This document shows positions 1 to 11,100 of a DNA stretch of 64,000 nucleotides, piece by piece. The number at the start of each line of letters is the position of its first letter. Position 1 is the stretch's first letter. Made by a program: the position numbers and the translations under genes. The stretch is taken from the NCBI GenBank assembly GCA_001599595.1, contig BCHH01000010.1, positions 727,359 through 791,358 on the forward strand. The letters run 5' to 3'. Source of the stretch: Beverwykella pulmonaria. Taxonomy: Eukaryota; Ascomycota; Dothideomycetes; Pleosporales; Melanommataceae. The notes beneath the pieces are model-generated. The model saw nothing but the letters and a program-made list of their open reading frames with translations. It was not told the origin of the DNA and made no database searches.

Positions 1-899
1 CAAATAGCAGTCACGTGAACCCACTTCGAGCCTACGCCCCCAAATGTAGCCTTGCTTTTCTCCAAAAAACCAACCACCACACCTTGCTCCGGCCGATGAG
101 ATTGTATAGAAATAACAATGAAGTATAAAGCTACAAGAATAGAAATATCTATACCTGGGAGAAATATTAGTCCCAGGAGAACTCGAGACGTCATTCAATT
201 GGCTTTCATGGTGAATAGGCAAGCAAAAAATAGCCTCCATGAGAAGGAACCTAGTTTCGAGATCGAGATTGCCACCCTCCCATCATGTTAAGTCTCATTG
301 GTCAGCCCTATTATTGATGGCGCTGTCATGCTGCGCCTCGATTTCCGTCTCCTCACCCATCCCGAAGACAATACGAAGCCTCTTGCCTGCCTTTAACAGG
401 ATTGGTGAGGTTACCCTGCTGATAACACCACTTAGAATGGTAGCGGAGTTAACGAAGCTATGTGCTGGATCGTGTTGCCATTGCCCCACCGCACTAATTT
501 TCCCTAATCTTGAAACACTCTCTCTTCACAGATATCACTTTCGCTACTGGGTTTCCAATCTTATTTTTTTTATAGGAATTTCCCCGTTCTGTTCTTGCAA
601 TTTCTGCGTTTTCAAAATATTCTAATAGTTGAGCCTGGAACGGGACATAGCCAAGCCCGCCACGTCTGGGCGTTTTGTAGTGGTGCACCATCGGGAGGCC
701 AGCTGAATTCCAAGTCGCTAGATACATCCAATAATTATCAACCCAAGACAATGGCACTACGTCGAGGCTCCTTAGGTATCTCCGCCTTTCAAGGTTATGA
801 ACGAGCTAAGTGCACCATTTCTCTTACTTCCTCAATTTTCTAAACAAGGAGACACTTTGGCGAACGACCATTGTCCAGCGCTGCGCAAAAGACGCCAGT
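1..899. other. Intergenic, no supported gene
   Basis: Mixed-composition DNA at the left edge. Short open frames exist on both strands (for example 239-625 +), but they have no recognisable domain, no splice-supported extension and no biased codon use. I see no gene here. The last part is presumably the promoter and leader of the surface protein that starts at 900. Confidence 0.5.
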
Positions 900-2123
900 A
901 TGAGATTATCACCAACACGCCTTCTTCTAGCTGCTGGTGTAGGTAACTTTGCGTTCGCAGCGCCACAGCCCGAGATCACAGCCAGGGCTGTTCTCCCAAG
1001 AGCAGATTATGTGACCGTGGGATGGTACTCGTACGCAACTACTACTGGCGGATTGACTATTTGTGTGTATATCCATCTTTGTTATTAGCGTCTATTTCGC
1101 GCTAACAATGACTGCTCAAGATAACTCCTATGCCTTTGATGCAGGCACATGGTCATTAACCACATCTAGCCAGTGGTTTCGAGCATGTTCAATAGGGTAT
1201 ACGTGTAAAATGTATACATCATGTTCCGACGGTTACTTGGTAGGTGCCAGCTCTGTATCTTCATATTGGTAAGTTCACCCAATTCTGCAATTGGAGACAA
1301 TATTAATTATGGGAAGCGGCAAGGGTGGCCCGCCAGATGGATATTTCTGCAGCAGTTGGATTCTCTACACCCAAAGCAGACAACAGAGCGTGATGCAGGG
1401 GCTGTCCTGGTTTTGGTGTGATGCCTCGCCGACGACAGATCGCACGATGTATAAGGAGTTGCCTACCAATGCTTGTGAGTACTTCATGTTCAACCCTATC
1501 CCCCCTTTCGCGTAGTGCCCGCTGACTTTGCGAGTTTAGATATTCCGGGCGCAGCGGGCTCAGATGTCTCAAGCCTACCCTCCTCGGTGGTTGCTTCTAG
1601 CTCAACCAATCCCTCTAGCACCACAAGTGGCTCCAACGTTGCTTCCTCAACCTCAAGTTCATCGGCTGGTACTTCGTCAACAGTAGTCTCATCACCTATA
1701 GTCGAGAAGAAATCGAATATTGCGCCCATCGCTGGTGCAGCTGTTGGCGGAGTAGCAGTTCTTGCAGCTATCGGATTTGGCATCTTCTTCATCCTTCATC
1801 GGAAGAAGAAGGATGTTGCAGAGTCCTCTGGCCCTCTGACCGCCGCTCAACAGTGGAACCCGCAATCCCCGCAAGTTGGATATGCACCACAGTCATCACC
1901 AATTGGATATTCCGAAATGTATAGACAAACGCAAGAGCAGAAGCCACAAGGAACGGTCAATTATTATCCCCAGGGCCAAACTACGTATCCCCAGGGCGGA
2001 TATAATCCACTGGTTTTGGGAGAATACGCTGGCAACCCGCCGCCGCCTAATACTTCCCTGACTCAACAACAAAACGCGGTATTTGTGGGTGAGCTACCTG
2101 CCACAAGTCCAGGTACTAGATAA
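900..2123 (+). CDS. Ser/Thr-rich single-pass surface protein (sensor-like), about four exons
   Basis: The ATG at 900 opens a signal peptide (MRLSPTRLLLAAGVGNFAFA) followed by a short ectodomain with Cys and aromatic residues. A Ser-rich stalk follows at about 1570-1700. One hydrophobic helix (IAPIAGAAVGGVAVLAAIGF) is capped by a basic stop-transfer stretch HRKKK. The cytosolic tail is rich in Pro, Gln and Tyr. This layout resembles fungal Mid2/WSC-type wall sensors, but I see no full WSC cysteine pattern, so sensor function is only inference. The reading frame requires introns near 1056-1147, 1268-1310 and 1473-1538. The last acceptor (gagtttag before ATATTCC) is convincing. The first intron has several competing GT donors in a GTGTGTAT run and two possible acceptors. 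The exact ectodomain sequence is therefore uncertain; the signal peptide, helix and stop codon are secure. Confidence 0.7.
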
Positions 2124-2743
2124 GTTGCATACATGGGTTTGAGAGAGAACTATCTAGTGCTGCAAAGAAAGCGCACGTCTTTTGCAAGATGATACGTGTA
2201 ATTTTAGAAAGAATTAATACTTCATATTGCTATCTATATATTTTTTATGAATTCCGTGAGCTATACAATTTTGGTATCCATTTATTCCAAGAAAGTAAAG
2301 TAGTATTAGCTAAGTATTATGGAGCAGATAAGGAACTGGACATAAGTATCAACAGCAATCGCGAGCCTTTATACCTACCTTTCTGCGCCTCTTGTGCGCG
2401 CCCTGGTAGTACCGTTGTAAGCCGTTGAGCGCACTACAGAAACAACAGCGGTCCGCTCCTTATTGCAAAGATGCATGCAAATATAAGGAGGCTTATAGCC
2501 GGAAACACTCTAGATGTCCACTTAGGCTTGGAGTATTGCTCGTGCGCGTGCAGATATTACTGTAAATTTCATCAATGCAAACTGTTTCTTCAACGTATTT
2601 GACAACTATCTTCTCGTGCCTTGCATGTAAAGTGTACTTTTGACTTGCATCGCGACAAATCTCGTGCCTATCCTCAGTAATTACACCATCTTCACATTAC
2701 CTCCTCCCATTCATATATATACAAACCCCCCAAACCCAACCTC
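2124..2743. other. Intergenic, AT-rich, tail-to-tail
   Basis: AT-rich spacer between two convergent genes, presumably containing both 3' untranslated regions. No coding potential, RNA gene or clear repeat is seen. Confidence 0.5.
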
Positions 2744-4121
2744 CTACTCTAGTGCCCCATCCTTGCATCCGGCAGGTGCAGTAACAGGATTACACCTCGC
2801 AACCCTTCCCTCGCCCAAACTAACAACATAGTCCCAATCCCACCTCGCGCTCATCCCATAAACCGGATAATCGGTGCTCACGACCTGCGCCCCGCTCTCA
2901 AGCGCACTATTCCTCATCGTGGTATTTCTGCTCAGCACCGTCGTCAGCGGAACATCCGCTCTCGTGCGCACAATATATCCTTTCTTCACCAACCGCTGAA
3001 TTTCCTTGAGGTCCGCGCCCGTCGGCTCGTTGTGCTTGATGAAGGCGCAGTCTGGGCTGCCTTCGAGCGCGTTGGTGAATACGGTGCGGTTTTGCAGGGA
3101 CTCGTGCCCGGACGATGTGTAGAGGTTGCGTGGATCCGTAGTGATGTTGGCTTTCGGGTCGTTGTCGAAGTAGAACATGAATCTCCCCCGCACATCATCC
3201 AGCAATGGCCATCCTTTGGTCAAAACGCTTTGCTCCAATGTGAGGCCGTGCTGGCGCACGTCATCGGGCACGATTAATTGTTCGCGCGGGAGCACCGACA
3301 GAATTTCGGCATCAACGTTTAGCAAGCGTGGAAGAGTCCAGTTTGTGGCTTCGCCGGGACACACGCCGCCGACGGCGCAGAATGGCGCGTCGGTCTTCAA
3401 CTCTAGATCTATCAGTATCGGTACGTGGTTCTTATTTGCATCAGACCATTTCTTGAGCTCCGCCAAACAATCTTTAAACGTGTGGCAGACCGCATTCGGA
3501 TCGGCGTCGGTCACGTGGAAGACTTTGAGGCCTGGTTTTTTCAGCACGTCGCCGTCGAACGGCGTTGTGGCACTGGTGAGATTTGAGAGCGTCCAGATGA
3601 GGGGCGGGTAGTACAAGCCACCATGCTCGTCGGAATGCAAGTCGAGTTCGAGACTGCGCACGGATTGGTGGGTGAGCTGGTTCGCAAGCGACGAGTGTGA
3701 GTAGTAGTAGTCTTGGGGCGAGGGGATGTATTTCTCGAAAATGGTGCGTTCGGACAGGGAGATCTCGCGGTGGTACGAGTTGTGCGTGCCGATGACTTGG
3801 ATGTGGTTGAGACGGAGGGATGAAGAGGGGCTGTGGGAGGCAGAGGCGCCGTCTGCGTTTGGTGTTAGCGGTGAGCGCAGCGATGAGGTGAGGGTGTTGC
3901 GTACGCGTGAGGAGGAGCACGAGGCCTGCAGAGATCTGGGGTCATTAGTTTCAAGTCGTGAGTAGAAAGGTTGAATGCAGACGTGCCAATTGTCCGAACA
4001 TGATCTGCCTGTTGATCACCTCAAACGTCAAGGAATGAAGAGTTGCGCACACTGCAAACACGAGGACCGCTCCAAGAACGTATTGTCCCAGACACGAGTA
4101 CTTGTACCTCTTCCATGACAT
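2744..4121 (-). CDS. Secreted or anchored PI-PLC-like (Ca2+-dependent phosphoinositide phospholipase C family) protein
   Basis: Modelled as two exons, 4020-4121 and 2744-3925, joined across a 94-nt intron (GAG|gtgatc to ctgcag|GCC), giving 427 aa. The first exon encodes a short basic N-terminus and one hydrophobic segment (LGQYVLGAVLVFAVCATLHSL), a signal anchor or signal peptide. The second exon holds the enzyme core. The PI-PLC X-like motif IQVIGTHNSYH carries the presumed catalytic His, and VRSLELDLHSD carries the acidic residues expected for metal binding. Conserved C-terminal stretches follow (MFYFDND, GYIVRTRADVP, VVSTDYP). The family (Pfam type PI-PLC-C1) is often annotated as acid phosphatase-like or PLC-like in fungi. 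Hydrolysis of phosphoinositides is inferred from the family. An alternative in-frame ATG exists at 4190. The donor of the first exon is the least certain point. Confidence 0.75.
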
Positions 4122-4494
4122 GCTGTTGCTCTTTCCAATCTTATAGCCGGCACTTGAGCTTTTGCCTGTGTTATGCTCTACCCGACGCACATGGCCTCAA
4201 TGATTGGTCTATTGTTTCCAAAGGCGCGAAACCCCGCCTCGAAATTTGAGGCTGGCGGCGGAGATGCACGTTGGATAAAGGAAATGCGCCGAGATGGACG
4301 ACGGTTCCTGGCGCGCACGTGCGCGGGGTAATTGGCTGGAACGCGAGGAATGTGAATTGGAAAGGCAGCACCTCAAGAAGACATCCGGAGACGCGATAGA
4401 GGAATTGGCTTGTGATTTCAACAAAGGCGGGCCTTAGCGTTTGCTAATAGTCGCTCGCTATAAACGCGTAGATGCGTGGCCCTCTCATGAAAAT

Positions 4495-5319
4495 TTACCA
4501 TGGATACGACTTCCCGTACCTGGTCACAAACCCCCCGGCCTCAGCATCCCTCTTGCCCTCCAAAATCTCCAAAATCCCCTGCGCGCTCGTCTCCGAGCTC
4601 TCGGCCCCCATATCCCTTCTATTCTGCCTATCCGCTTCACCGGTAAGGTTAGTAACAACAAATCCCGGGCAATAAGCCCAGACCTTTGCACCCAAGGCTT
4701 TGAAATCCGCAGCGTGGCATGCAGACAGCATATTCAATGCTGCCTTGCTCATCCGGTACACGCCAAAGTTTGCGTGGTAGACAGGGTTGTTGGGATCGCA
4801 CCGCATGGAGATGCTGCCGAGGCCGGATGATACATTTATGATTTTGGGGGCTTTTGAGGATTTGAGGAGGGGGAGCACGGCTTGGGTTAGGAGAGTGGGC
4901 CCGTAGACATTGGTCTCGAATACTGCGCGCAGCATTTCTCGCGTCGCCGTGGCGTCGGAGCCCCCCATGCCCTGCGTACCCGCTATACCCGCGTTGTTGA
5001 TGAGCGTGTCGATGCGGCCAAATTCCGCCTCAATAGACTTGGCGGCGGCAGCGATGGAGGAGTCGTCGGTGACGTCGAGTTGCACGAAGCTGAGGGTTCC
5101 TTGGGGGTTGCGGGCCTGGAGCTCCGAAAGGGCCTTTTTGCCTTTTGCGACGCTGCGCGCGCTCATGATGACGTGATTGTTGGGAGAGGAGGAGGCGAGG
5201 AGGGCGGCAGTGTCGTAGCCGATTCCCGCGTTGGCGCCTGGGGGACGTTAGTATGGGTTCGATGTGAATGCGATCATGGACAAACCCGTGATCAGGATGA
5301 TTTGATTGGTAGAAGCCAT
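4495..5319 (-). CDS. Short-chain dehydrogenase/reductase (classical SDR)
   Basis: Two exons, 5286-5319 and 4495-5237, flank a 48-nt intron with an ACTAAC branch site, giving 258 aa, a normal classical SDR length. The first exon ends inside the nucleotide-binding loop, so splicing restores MASTNQIILITGANAGIG with the TGxxxGIG motif at residues 11-18. LDVTDDSS, the structural NNAG motif (LINNAGIAG), the active-site Ser (INVSSGLGS) and the catalytic YxxxK (YRMSK) are all present, so the enzyme should be active as an NAD(P)-dependent oxidoreductase. The C-terminal CPGFVVTNLTG and the short tail are typical of fungal cytosolic carbonyl-reductase-like SDRs. The substrate cannot be told from sequence. 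The gene lies about 370 bp upstream of the start of the PI-PLC-like gene, on the same strand, with no sign of a biosynthetic cluster. Confidence 0.88.
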
Positions 5320-5494
5320 GTTTCTTGTAGGTTGAAAGTGGTGGTAGATGTTACAGTAGAAGTACTACGAGATGCTCTGATAGACTTGGAGTGTATGATA
5401 ATGATCTTGGTTGTCTGATACTTGGAAGCTTTTATACCTAACTTACATGCCTCACCTAAATCCCCTTTAAGGGCTACAAATTAGAGGAAAATGT

Positions 5495-5911
5495 ATGATG
5501 CAAAGTCCGGATTTAGGGTGTAAACATGTCCGGAGCCTCTCCACAGATCTAAAGATGGTCGACGCTGCGAATATATCCTTCCTTTCAGCCGACATGGGAA
5601 GAAAGAAATATTTGCGCAACGTTTACCGCGAAGATGAATATGTTAGTATGACTGATAGGGCTGGCCGTAATGTAGACCGTCAAGAGATAGAAAGGCGACC
5701 GCGAGGCCACCACGTCCTGCGCATTACGCCCTATACCCTAGAACTCACTCCGGAGATAGCGCTTGACGCTCGTAATATGCCAGTAATCGTCCGTGGACGC
5801 CCAGGTGGAGTTAGGAGGAGTTATCGGGTTCTCACGCGAGCGAGATGGCGATCGTTGCAGGAGAACGAAGCGCTCTTTGTATGGCTCAAAAAATATCCCG
5901 GAGGACTGTAG
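5495..5911 (+). CDS. Possible small hypothetical protein
   Basis: An open frame of 138 codons starting at ATG, about 175 bp upstream of the divergently transcribed SDR gene. The predicted product is basic and Arg-rich (RPRGHHVLRITPYTLE, GRPGGVRRSYRVL) with no signal peptide, membrane helix or recognisable domain. Length alone is not strong support. It could equally be the SDR promoter region with a chance frame. I do not recognise a family. Confidence 0.25.
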   Translation: MMQSPDLGCKHVRSLSTDLKMVDAANISFLSADMGRKKYLRNVYREDEYVSMTDRAGRNVDRQEIERRPRGHHVLRITPYTLELTPEIALDARNMPVIVRGRPGGVRRSYRVLTRARWRSLQENEALFVWLKKYPGGL

Positions 5912-8146
5912 TTCAGTTATAAGCTGACTCCTGTGTAGATGGGGAAGATGTTTCGGTGGTGAACTGAAATGGTGGTGTTGGGGGAACGCGAATGGTGCAC
6001 GAACCCACTCCAGCTGAGCCAAGATTCCAACCAACCTCCTTTCTCCCCACAATTTTGCCTTCTCTCCCGCCTTTCCATCTCTTCCATCACACTCTCCAAT
6101 ATTTTCGTGCGCACAGTCCTTTGTCTTATCTCACGCCTTCTCATCCCTTCTTTATAATTCCCGTCCATGTTCTAAGCACTCATCTCCAGAGCGGAAAATG
6201 ATAGCGGCTTGTACGCGCAACGTGGTGGGTACATGGCGTCGCCGGGCTCAACTGCAATCCAGTTCGTTTCGAACAGCTTTATTGGAAGTTTTCAAGATCT
6301 CAAGAGATTGGCTTATCCCGAGTGTTTCAGTCTATCGATCTAGGAAACAACATTGTTCCTCGTGCGGGTCGATCAACACCCATCAAAAGACTTTCGGTAT
6401 CTTGGGGGGTACCTAATATCCCTTGTGACGAAGCGCTACAACTTTATGCAACAGAGCATACTGTGCTGTGTAGTGTGTCGCTAGAAAAACTTTACGTGTG
6501 GCAATGTGACCTGGGGGTTGCACACCTCGAAACACCTCTTTATCTACCCCTTTCAGGAGATGGAAGACTTGCATCACGCCCGTGTTCAGAATGAAATAGG
6601 ATTTCTGGTTTGTGCAATTTCAAGTTCTTTATTTGGCTTTGTTTCTCGGTCTAGGCTGGGCTTTTGAAGCGCGAAGGTATTTCTGTCTGCACTCTTTCTA
6701 CTCTCTCACCAATGGTAGTGCAACGGACGGTGCTATTCCAGCACTGGCCTAGTCTTTCATTTTTGTCTGACGTCTTACATCGTCGTACTTGTTGTCCAGT
6801 CTGAATGGTACAGGCAGCACTTGGCGATATCAACAACTGCGATTGAAGCGGGAAGATGCCCGCAGACCTTTGACTCAGAACGTCAGTTACCACCGGTAGC
6901 AGGTTGTCCCAACATAACAATTCCAAGAATCGCACGCGCTTCTAACCTGGCCATGTTTACGCGAAGGTTTCGCGCCTCAACTAAATCCCAAATTCAGGAC
7001 CCATAGTAATCAACCCGATAAGCATAAACATGCAGATCTATGATGCGTTCAGCGACGGGACACACCGGACGTGCGAGAGTAGAAACAGCGACGCAGATGG
7101 TGTTCAAACTACGTGAGATAGTTGTGGCGCTACTGTAGGCAAAGGCCCTGCTGCGGAGCCTATATTAATTTTGATAAGGATGCAGAACCGTGCCCTCCAT
7201 GGTCTTGCAACGTTATCTCATCACCGGGACAGATTTACGGCTTGAAGAAATAATAGGACATGATCACACTTGAGGTTTTCAAATTCTGGTTTGTGTTGGC
7301 TGGGCTAGCATGGTCTTTAGATTGCGTACATTCCCGACACCCACCCTCAAGCTACCGAACCGTCTTAAGAAAATTTTCGCAAATCGCTGTTGATTTGTTC
7401 GGCTCGCTCACCACCATCAACGACGCACAACGACGTACGAAAAAGCGGCACCCCCGGGTCTAATGCACCAGGTTCCTGAATGCCGTTGAGGCTTCGACGC
7501 CATGATCCTTCTTGATTAAGCTAAGCTGCTTTACAACATGCCACTGGTCGGAGAGATGTTCCCAAGGGTTATGGATCGCCATCTTGCCGATCTTGTCCCG
7601 TGCGTCTGCGCCAAGACCATTCAACACCTCCGTTTCTGGCTCCCGAGCATGGGACTGGGCCACTGCTATCAAGATATTATCGTCGTCTTCCACGCCAATA
7701 AAGCATGCTGTTATTGACGGGCGTCTCAACTATGGCTGGCTACAGTCAACATATCCACCGGCTCACCTCCCGCATGCAAGTGCGCCTGTCTCCGCCAGTT
7801 GACATGCACCCTCGTTCTTGAGTCTTCTATTCCATCTCCACTCTTTCCGCCCGATCCACGTCGTCTACTAACCCTCAACTTCTCTGACTAGAGGGCCCCT
7901 TTCCGGTTTGGGCGGTGCTTGTCATGGGTGCACGCATGTGGTCCCGCGGTATGTTCGCCGCTTGTAGAGTTCGCCCATCCCACTGTGTGATACCATGTGT
8001 TATCATGAAATCTTAAAGATGACAGATAGCGAAGGAGATTGTTGTGTGATATAAAAGCAGTATGTGTGCCTGAGGGCCCCATGTCAAGGATATTCCTCTC
8101 ATACTCTGCCGCGCCTCTGCTGAGGTAGAGCGCCGAATCAGCGACA
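5912..8146. other. Intergenic upstream of glucan synthase
   Basis: About 2.2 kb without a convincing gene. A pyrimidine-rich stretch at 6000-6180 could be a promoter or leader element but leads to no ORF. A stop-bounded frame at 7460-7726 (-) has a protein-like composition but no proper start or family. The final several hundred bases are expected to carry the promoter and 5' leader of the glucan synthase. No specific element can be named. Confidence 0.4.
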
Positions 8147-11100
8147 ATGTTTGCAATTCAAAGCTTATTCCCTCTTTTCTTTCTCGTAGTCTCGGTTCTT
8201 GCCCTTCATTACGACCCTGCACATGAGGGATGGAACCTCAACTTGAACAAGACCGCAACGGACCCCCTGGACTATTGGGGAGAATGGGAGAACCACACCT
8301 TCCATCCGTCTCCAAAGAACTGGAGGATCCCGTTTTACGTACTCACACTTGATCGCTATGTTGATGGAGATCCGACCAACAATGAAGCCAACGGGACGAA
8401 CTTCGAGCATGACTGGACGAGCAATCAGTTTCGTTTTGGCGGAGATGCTAAGGGACTGATGAATAACCTCGACTACATTCAGGGCATGGGTATCAAGGTA
8501 AGATAGGATTTGACTGCAGGTTGTTGGAACCACTAACAATGACAAGGCCATCTACCTCTCCGGTGCACCTTTCATCAACATGCCGTGGAGCAGTGATGGG
8601 TTCGGAGCGCTCGACTTCACGCTCCTGGATCATCACCACGGTTACATCGAAGACTGGAGAGCTCTGATCACCGAGATGCATAATCGTGGCATGTACGTGA
8701 TACTTGACAACACACTAGGTACTATGGGCGACTTGCTTCAATGGGTCGGCTCAGAGAACGTGTCTGCTCCATTCAAATTCGATGAGTATGATGTCAGATA
8801 CAAGTCAAGTCGGCAGTATCTTGACTTTGTGACTGGAAACGAATACACCACAACCTGCACTTACCCACGCATGTGGGGAGAGGACGGTTATCCGATGAAC
8901 AACGAGACGGTTTCGAAAGCAATGAAGTTACCTTGCAAGGACAGCGAGTTTGATCAGGTACATTCTCATCTTCATTAACCTCATCCCGATTGACCGCTCT
9001 TCTCTCGGTCCTTTATACACCTACTAAAAACCAATCTTATGGTTCATGCGCTTTCATCTCTGAGCATTGCCAATCTTTACAGGTAAACATCATTGGCAGT
9101 CTAGATGTTGACTTTTTGCAGTACGGCGACATGAAGGGTGTTGGCGAGGTCCCTGTCTTCGAAACCCAGCTCGCCAAATTCGCCGGTGTACAAGATCGTC
9201 TTCGGACTTGGCGCAAAGATGTGCTTGACAAGGTCATGCACTTCTCGTGTATGCAGATTGCTATGCTTGACATAGATGGATTTCGCATGGACAAGGCCGC
9301 CCAAACCCCCATAGATATTCACGCTGAATGGTCCGATTACCAGCGAACCTGCGCCCGACGATTCGGCAAAGACAACTTCCTCATCGTTGGCGAGATCGTC
9401 AGCAAAGTCCCTTATGCATCGCTGCTTGTTGGTCGCGGCAAGCAACCAGACCAAGCATTCGAAAACATGACGCAGGCCATCGCCGCCTACAATACGAAGG
9501 ACGACAACAATTATGTTCGACCCTTTGGCTCTTCAGCCTTGGATGGAGATGCGTTCGGGTACCCGTTCTATGGAGCCATGACCAGGTTTCTTGGCCTTGA
9601 TGGCCCGATTGGATTAGACGGCGTGGACTTTGTTGAGATCTGGCATCACTTGGTCCTTCATGAAGATATGGTGAATGCAAACACTGGAGAATTCGACCCT
9701 CGCCATCTTTGGGGAATGACGAACCAGGATGTCTTCCGCTGGCCTGCGCTTGCCAATGGAACACAGCGTCACCTGCTTGGACTGTTCATCGCAAATCTCG
9801 TGATGCCCGGTGCGCCCTTTCAACTCTGGGGCGAGGAGCAGGAATCTTACATCCTCGAGAATCAAGCTGCCGATTACGTCTTCGGAAGAACGCCAATGGC
9901 CTCGCAACGCGCGTGGCAGATGCACGGCTGCTACAAGCTCGGCGAAAAAGTTTACGTCGACATGCCTTTTGACAAGGCCCTTCGTGGATGCGAAGACGAT
10001 TCAGTCAGTCTAGATCATCGCGATCCTTCACACTTCATGCGCAGTATCCTGAAAAGGCACTACGAGCTTCGTGATCAGTATCAAGTGCTTAGCAACGGAG
10101 CGCAACTTGAGACTTTGTCTAGTCAGACTCGCGATATTTACTTGCCTGGAAGTTTGGGGATGCCAAGTCCCACAGGGATCTGGAGCATCTATCGTGGCCG
10201 ATTTGATGGCGTCCAAGACTTTTCCAGCGCTGGAGCCTTAGGCAATCAGGGATTCTGGATCATATACTCCAACGATAACAAGACGGTGAATTACACATTC
10301 AACTGCCAGAGTCAGACCGAGGGTCTCATCTCTCCATTCCCAGAAAACACTACGGTAAAGAGCTTGTTCTTCCCCTACGAAGAAATTACGCTCGAGACTT
10401 CTACTACCAAGCTAGGTATTGAAAACTCTACCGAGCCCAACGGCTGTCTCAGCAGCATCGAAATGCAACCGTGGAGCTACAAGATGTTCGTACCAAAGGA
10501 CAAGTTCGTGCTTCCTCGCCCAACCATTACACGAGTAGTACCCGGTCACGATAAGCGCCTTGTATCGCATGTGTCGGACGGCGAGGCCCAAATCATCCCG
10601 ATCGAGGTTCACTTCTCGAGTGAGATGAGTTGCGATAGCGTTGTCAGCAACTTCTCCATCAAGTCAACAACCGGAAATGGAGAGGTTGCTCGACTCAATA
10701 CCTCCAGTGTCGCGTGTTCTGTCGTTGAAGCAGAGGACCAACAATATATTGGGCAGATCGGTACTACCTGGACTATGAAGGGCGAATTGGAGAATGTATA
10801 CAATGGCATTCACGTCTACACGATCAACAACGTTTCGACGGAGTCGACGAATCTCTACACAGAAGCTGTTGACCACTTCATGTTCCGCATCGGGCAATTA
10901 GAGAATCCCATGATCTTTCCCGGGTCCGCGAATTATTCCACATCTCTTCTACATCGCGACGAAGAGACAGGCACCCTTACTGTTACCCACAAAGCTACGG
11001 GTGCCGACAAGTGGCAATACACCCTCAACTGGGGGGCCACTTGGAGCCAGTGGCAAGATTACTCTTCCACCAGCGCCACGCTCGAGGCGCAAGCTTGGTC

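Noticed and set aside
7460..7726. 89-codon minus-strand frame with plausible composition
   Set aside because: It begins at a non-ATG codon directly after a stop, has no clear splice acceptor and matches no family I know.
8990..9121. Start of the long glucan-synthase frame
   Set aside because: This part is intronic. Family alignment requires the junction FDQ to YGDMKG.
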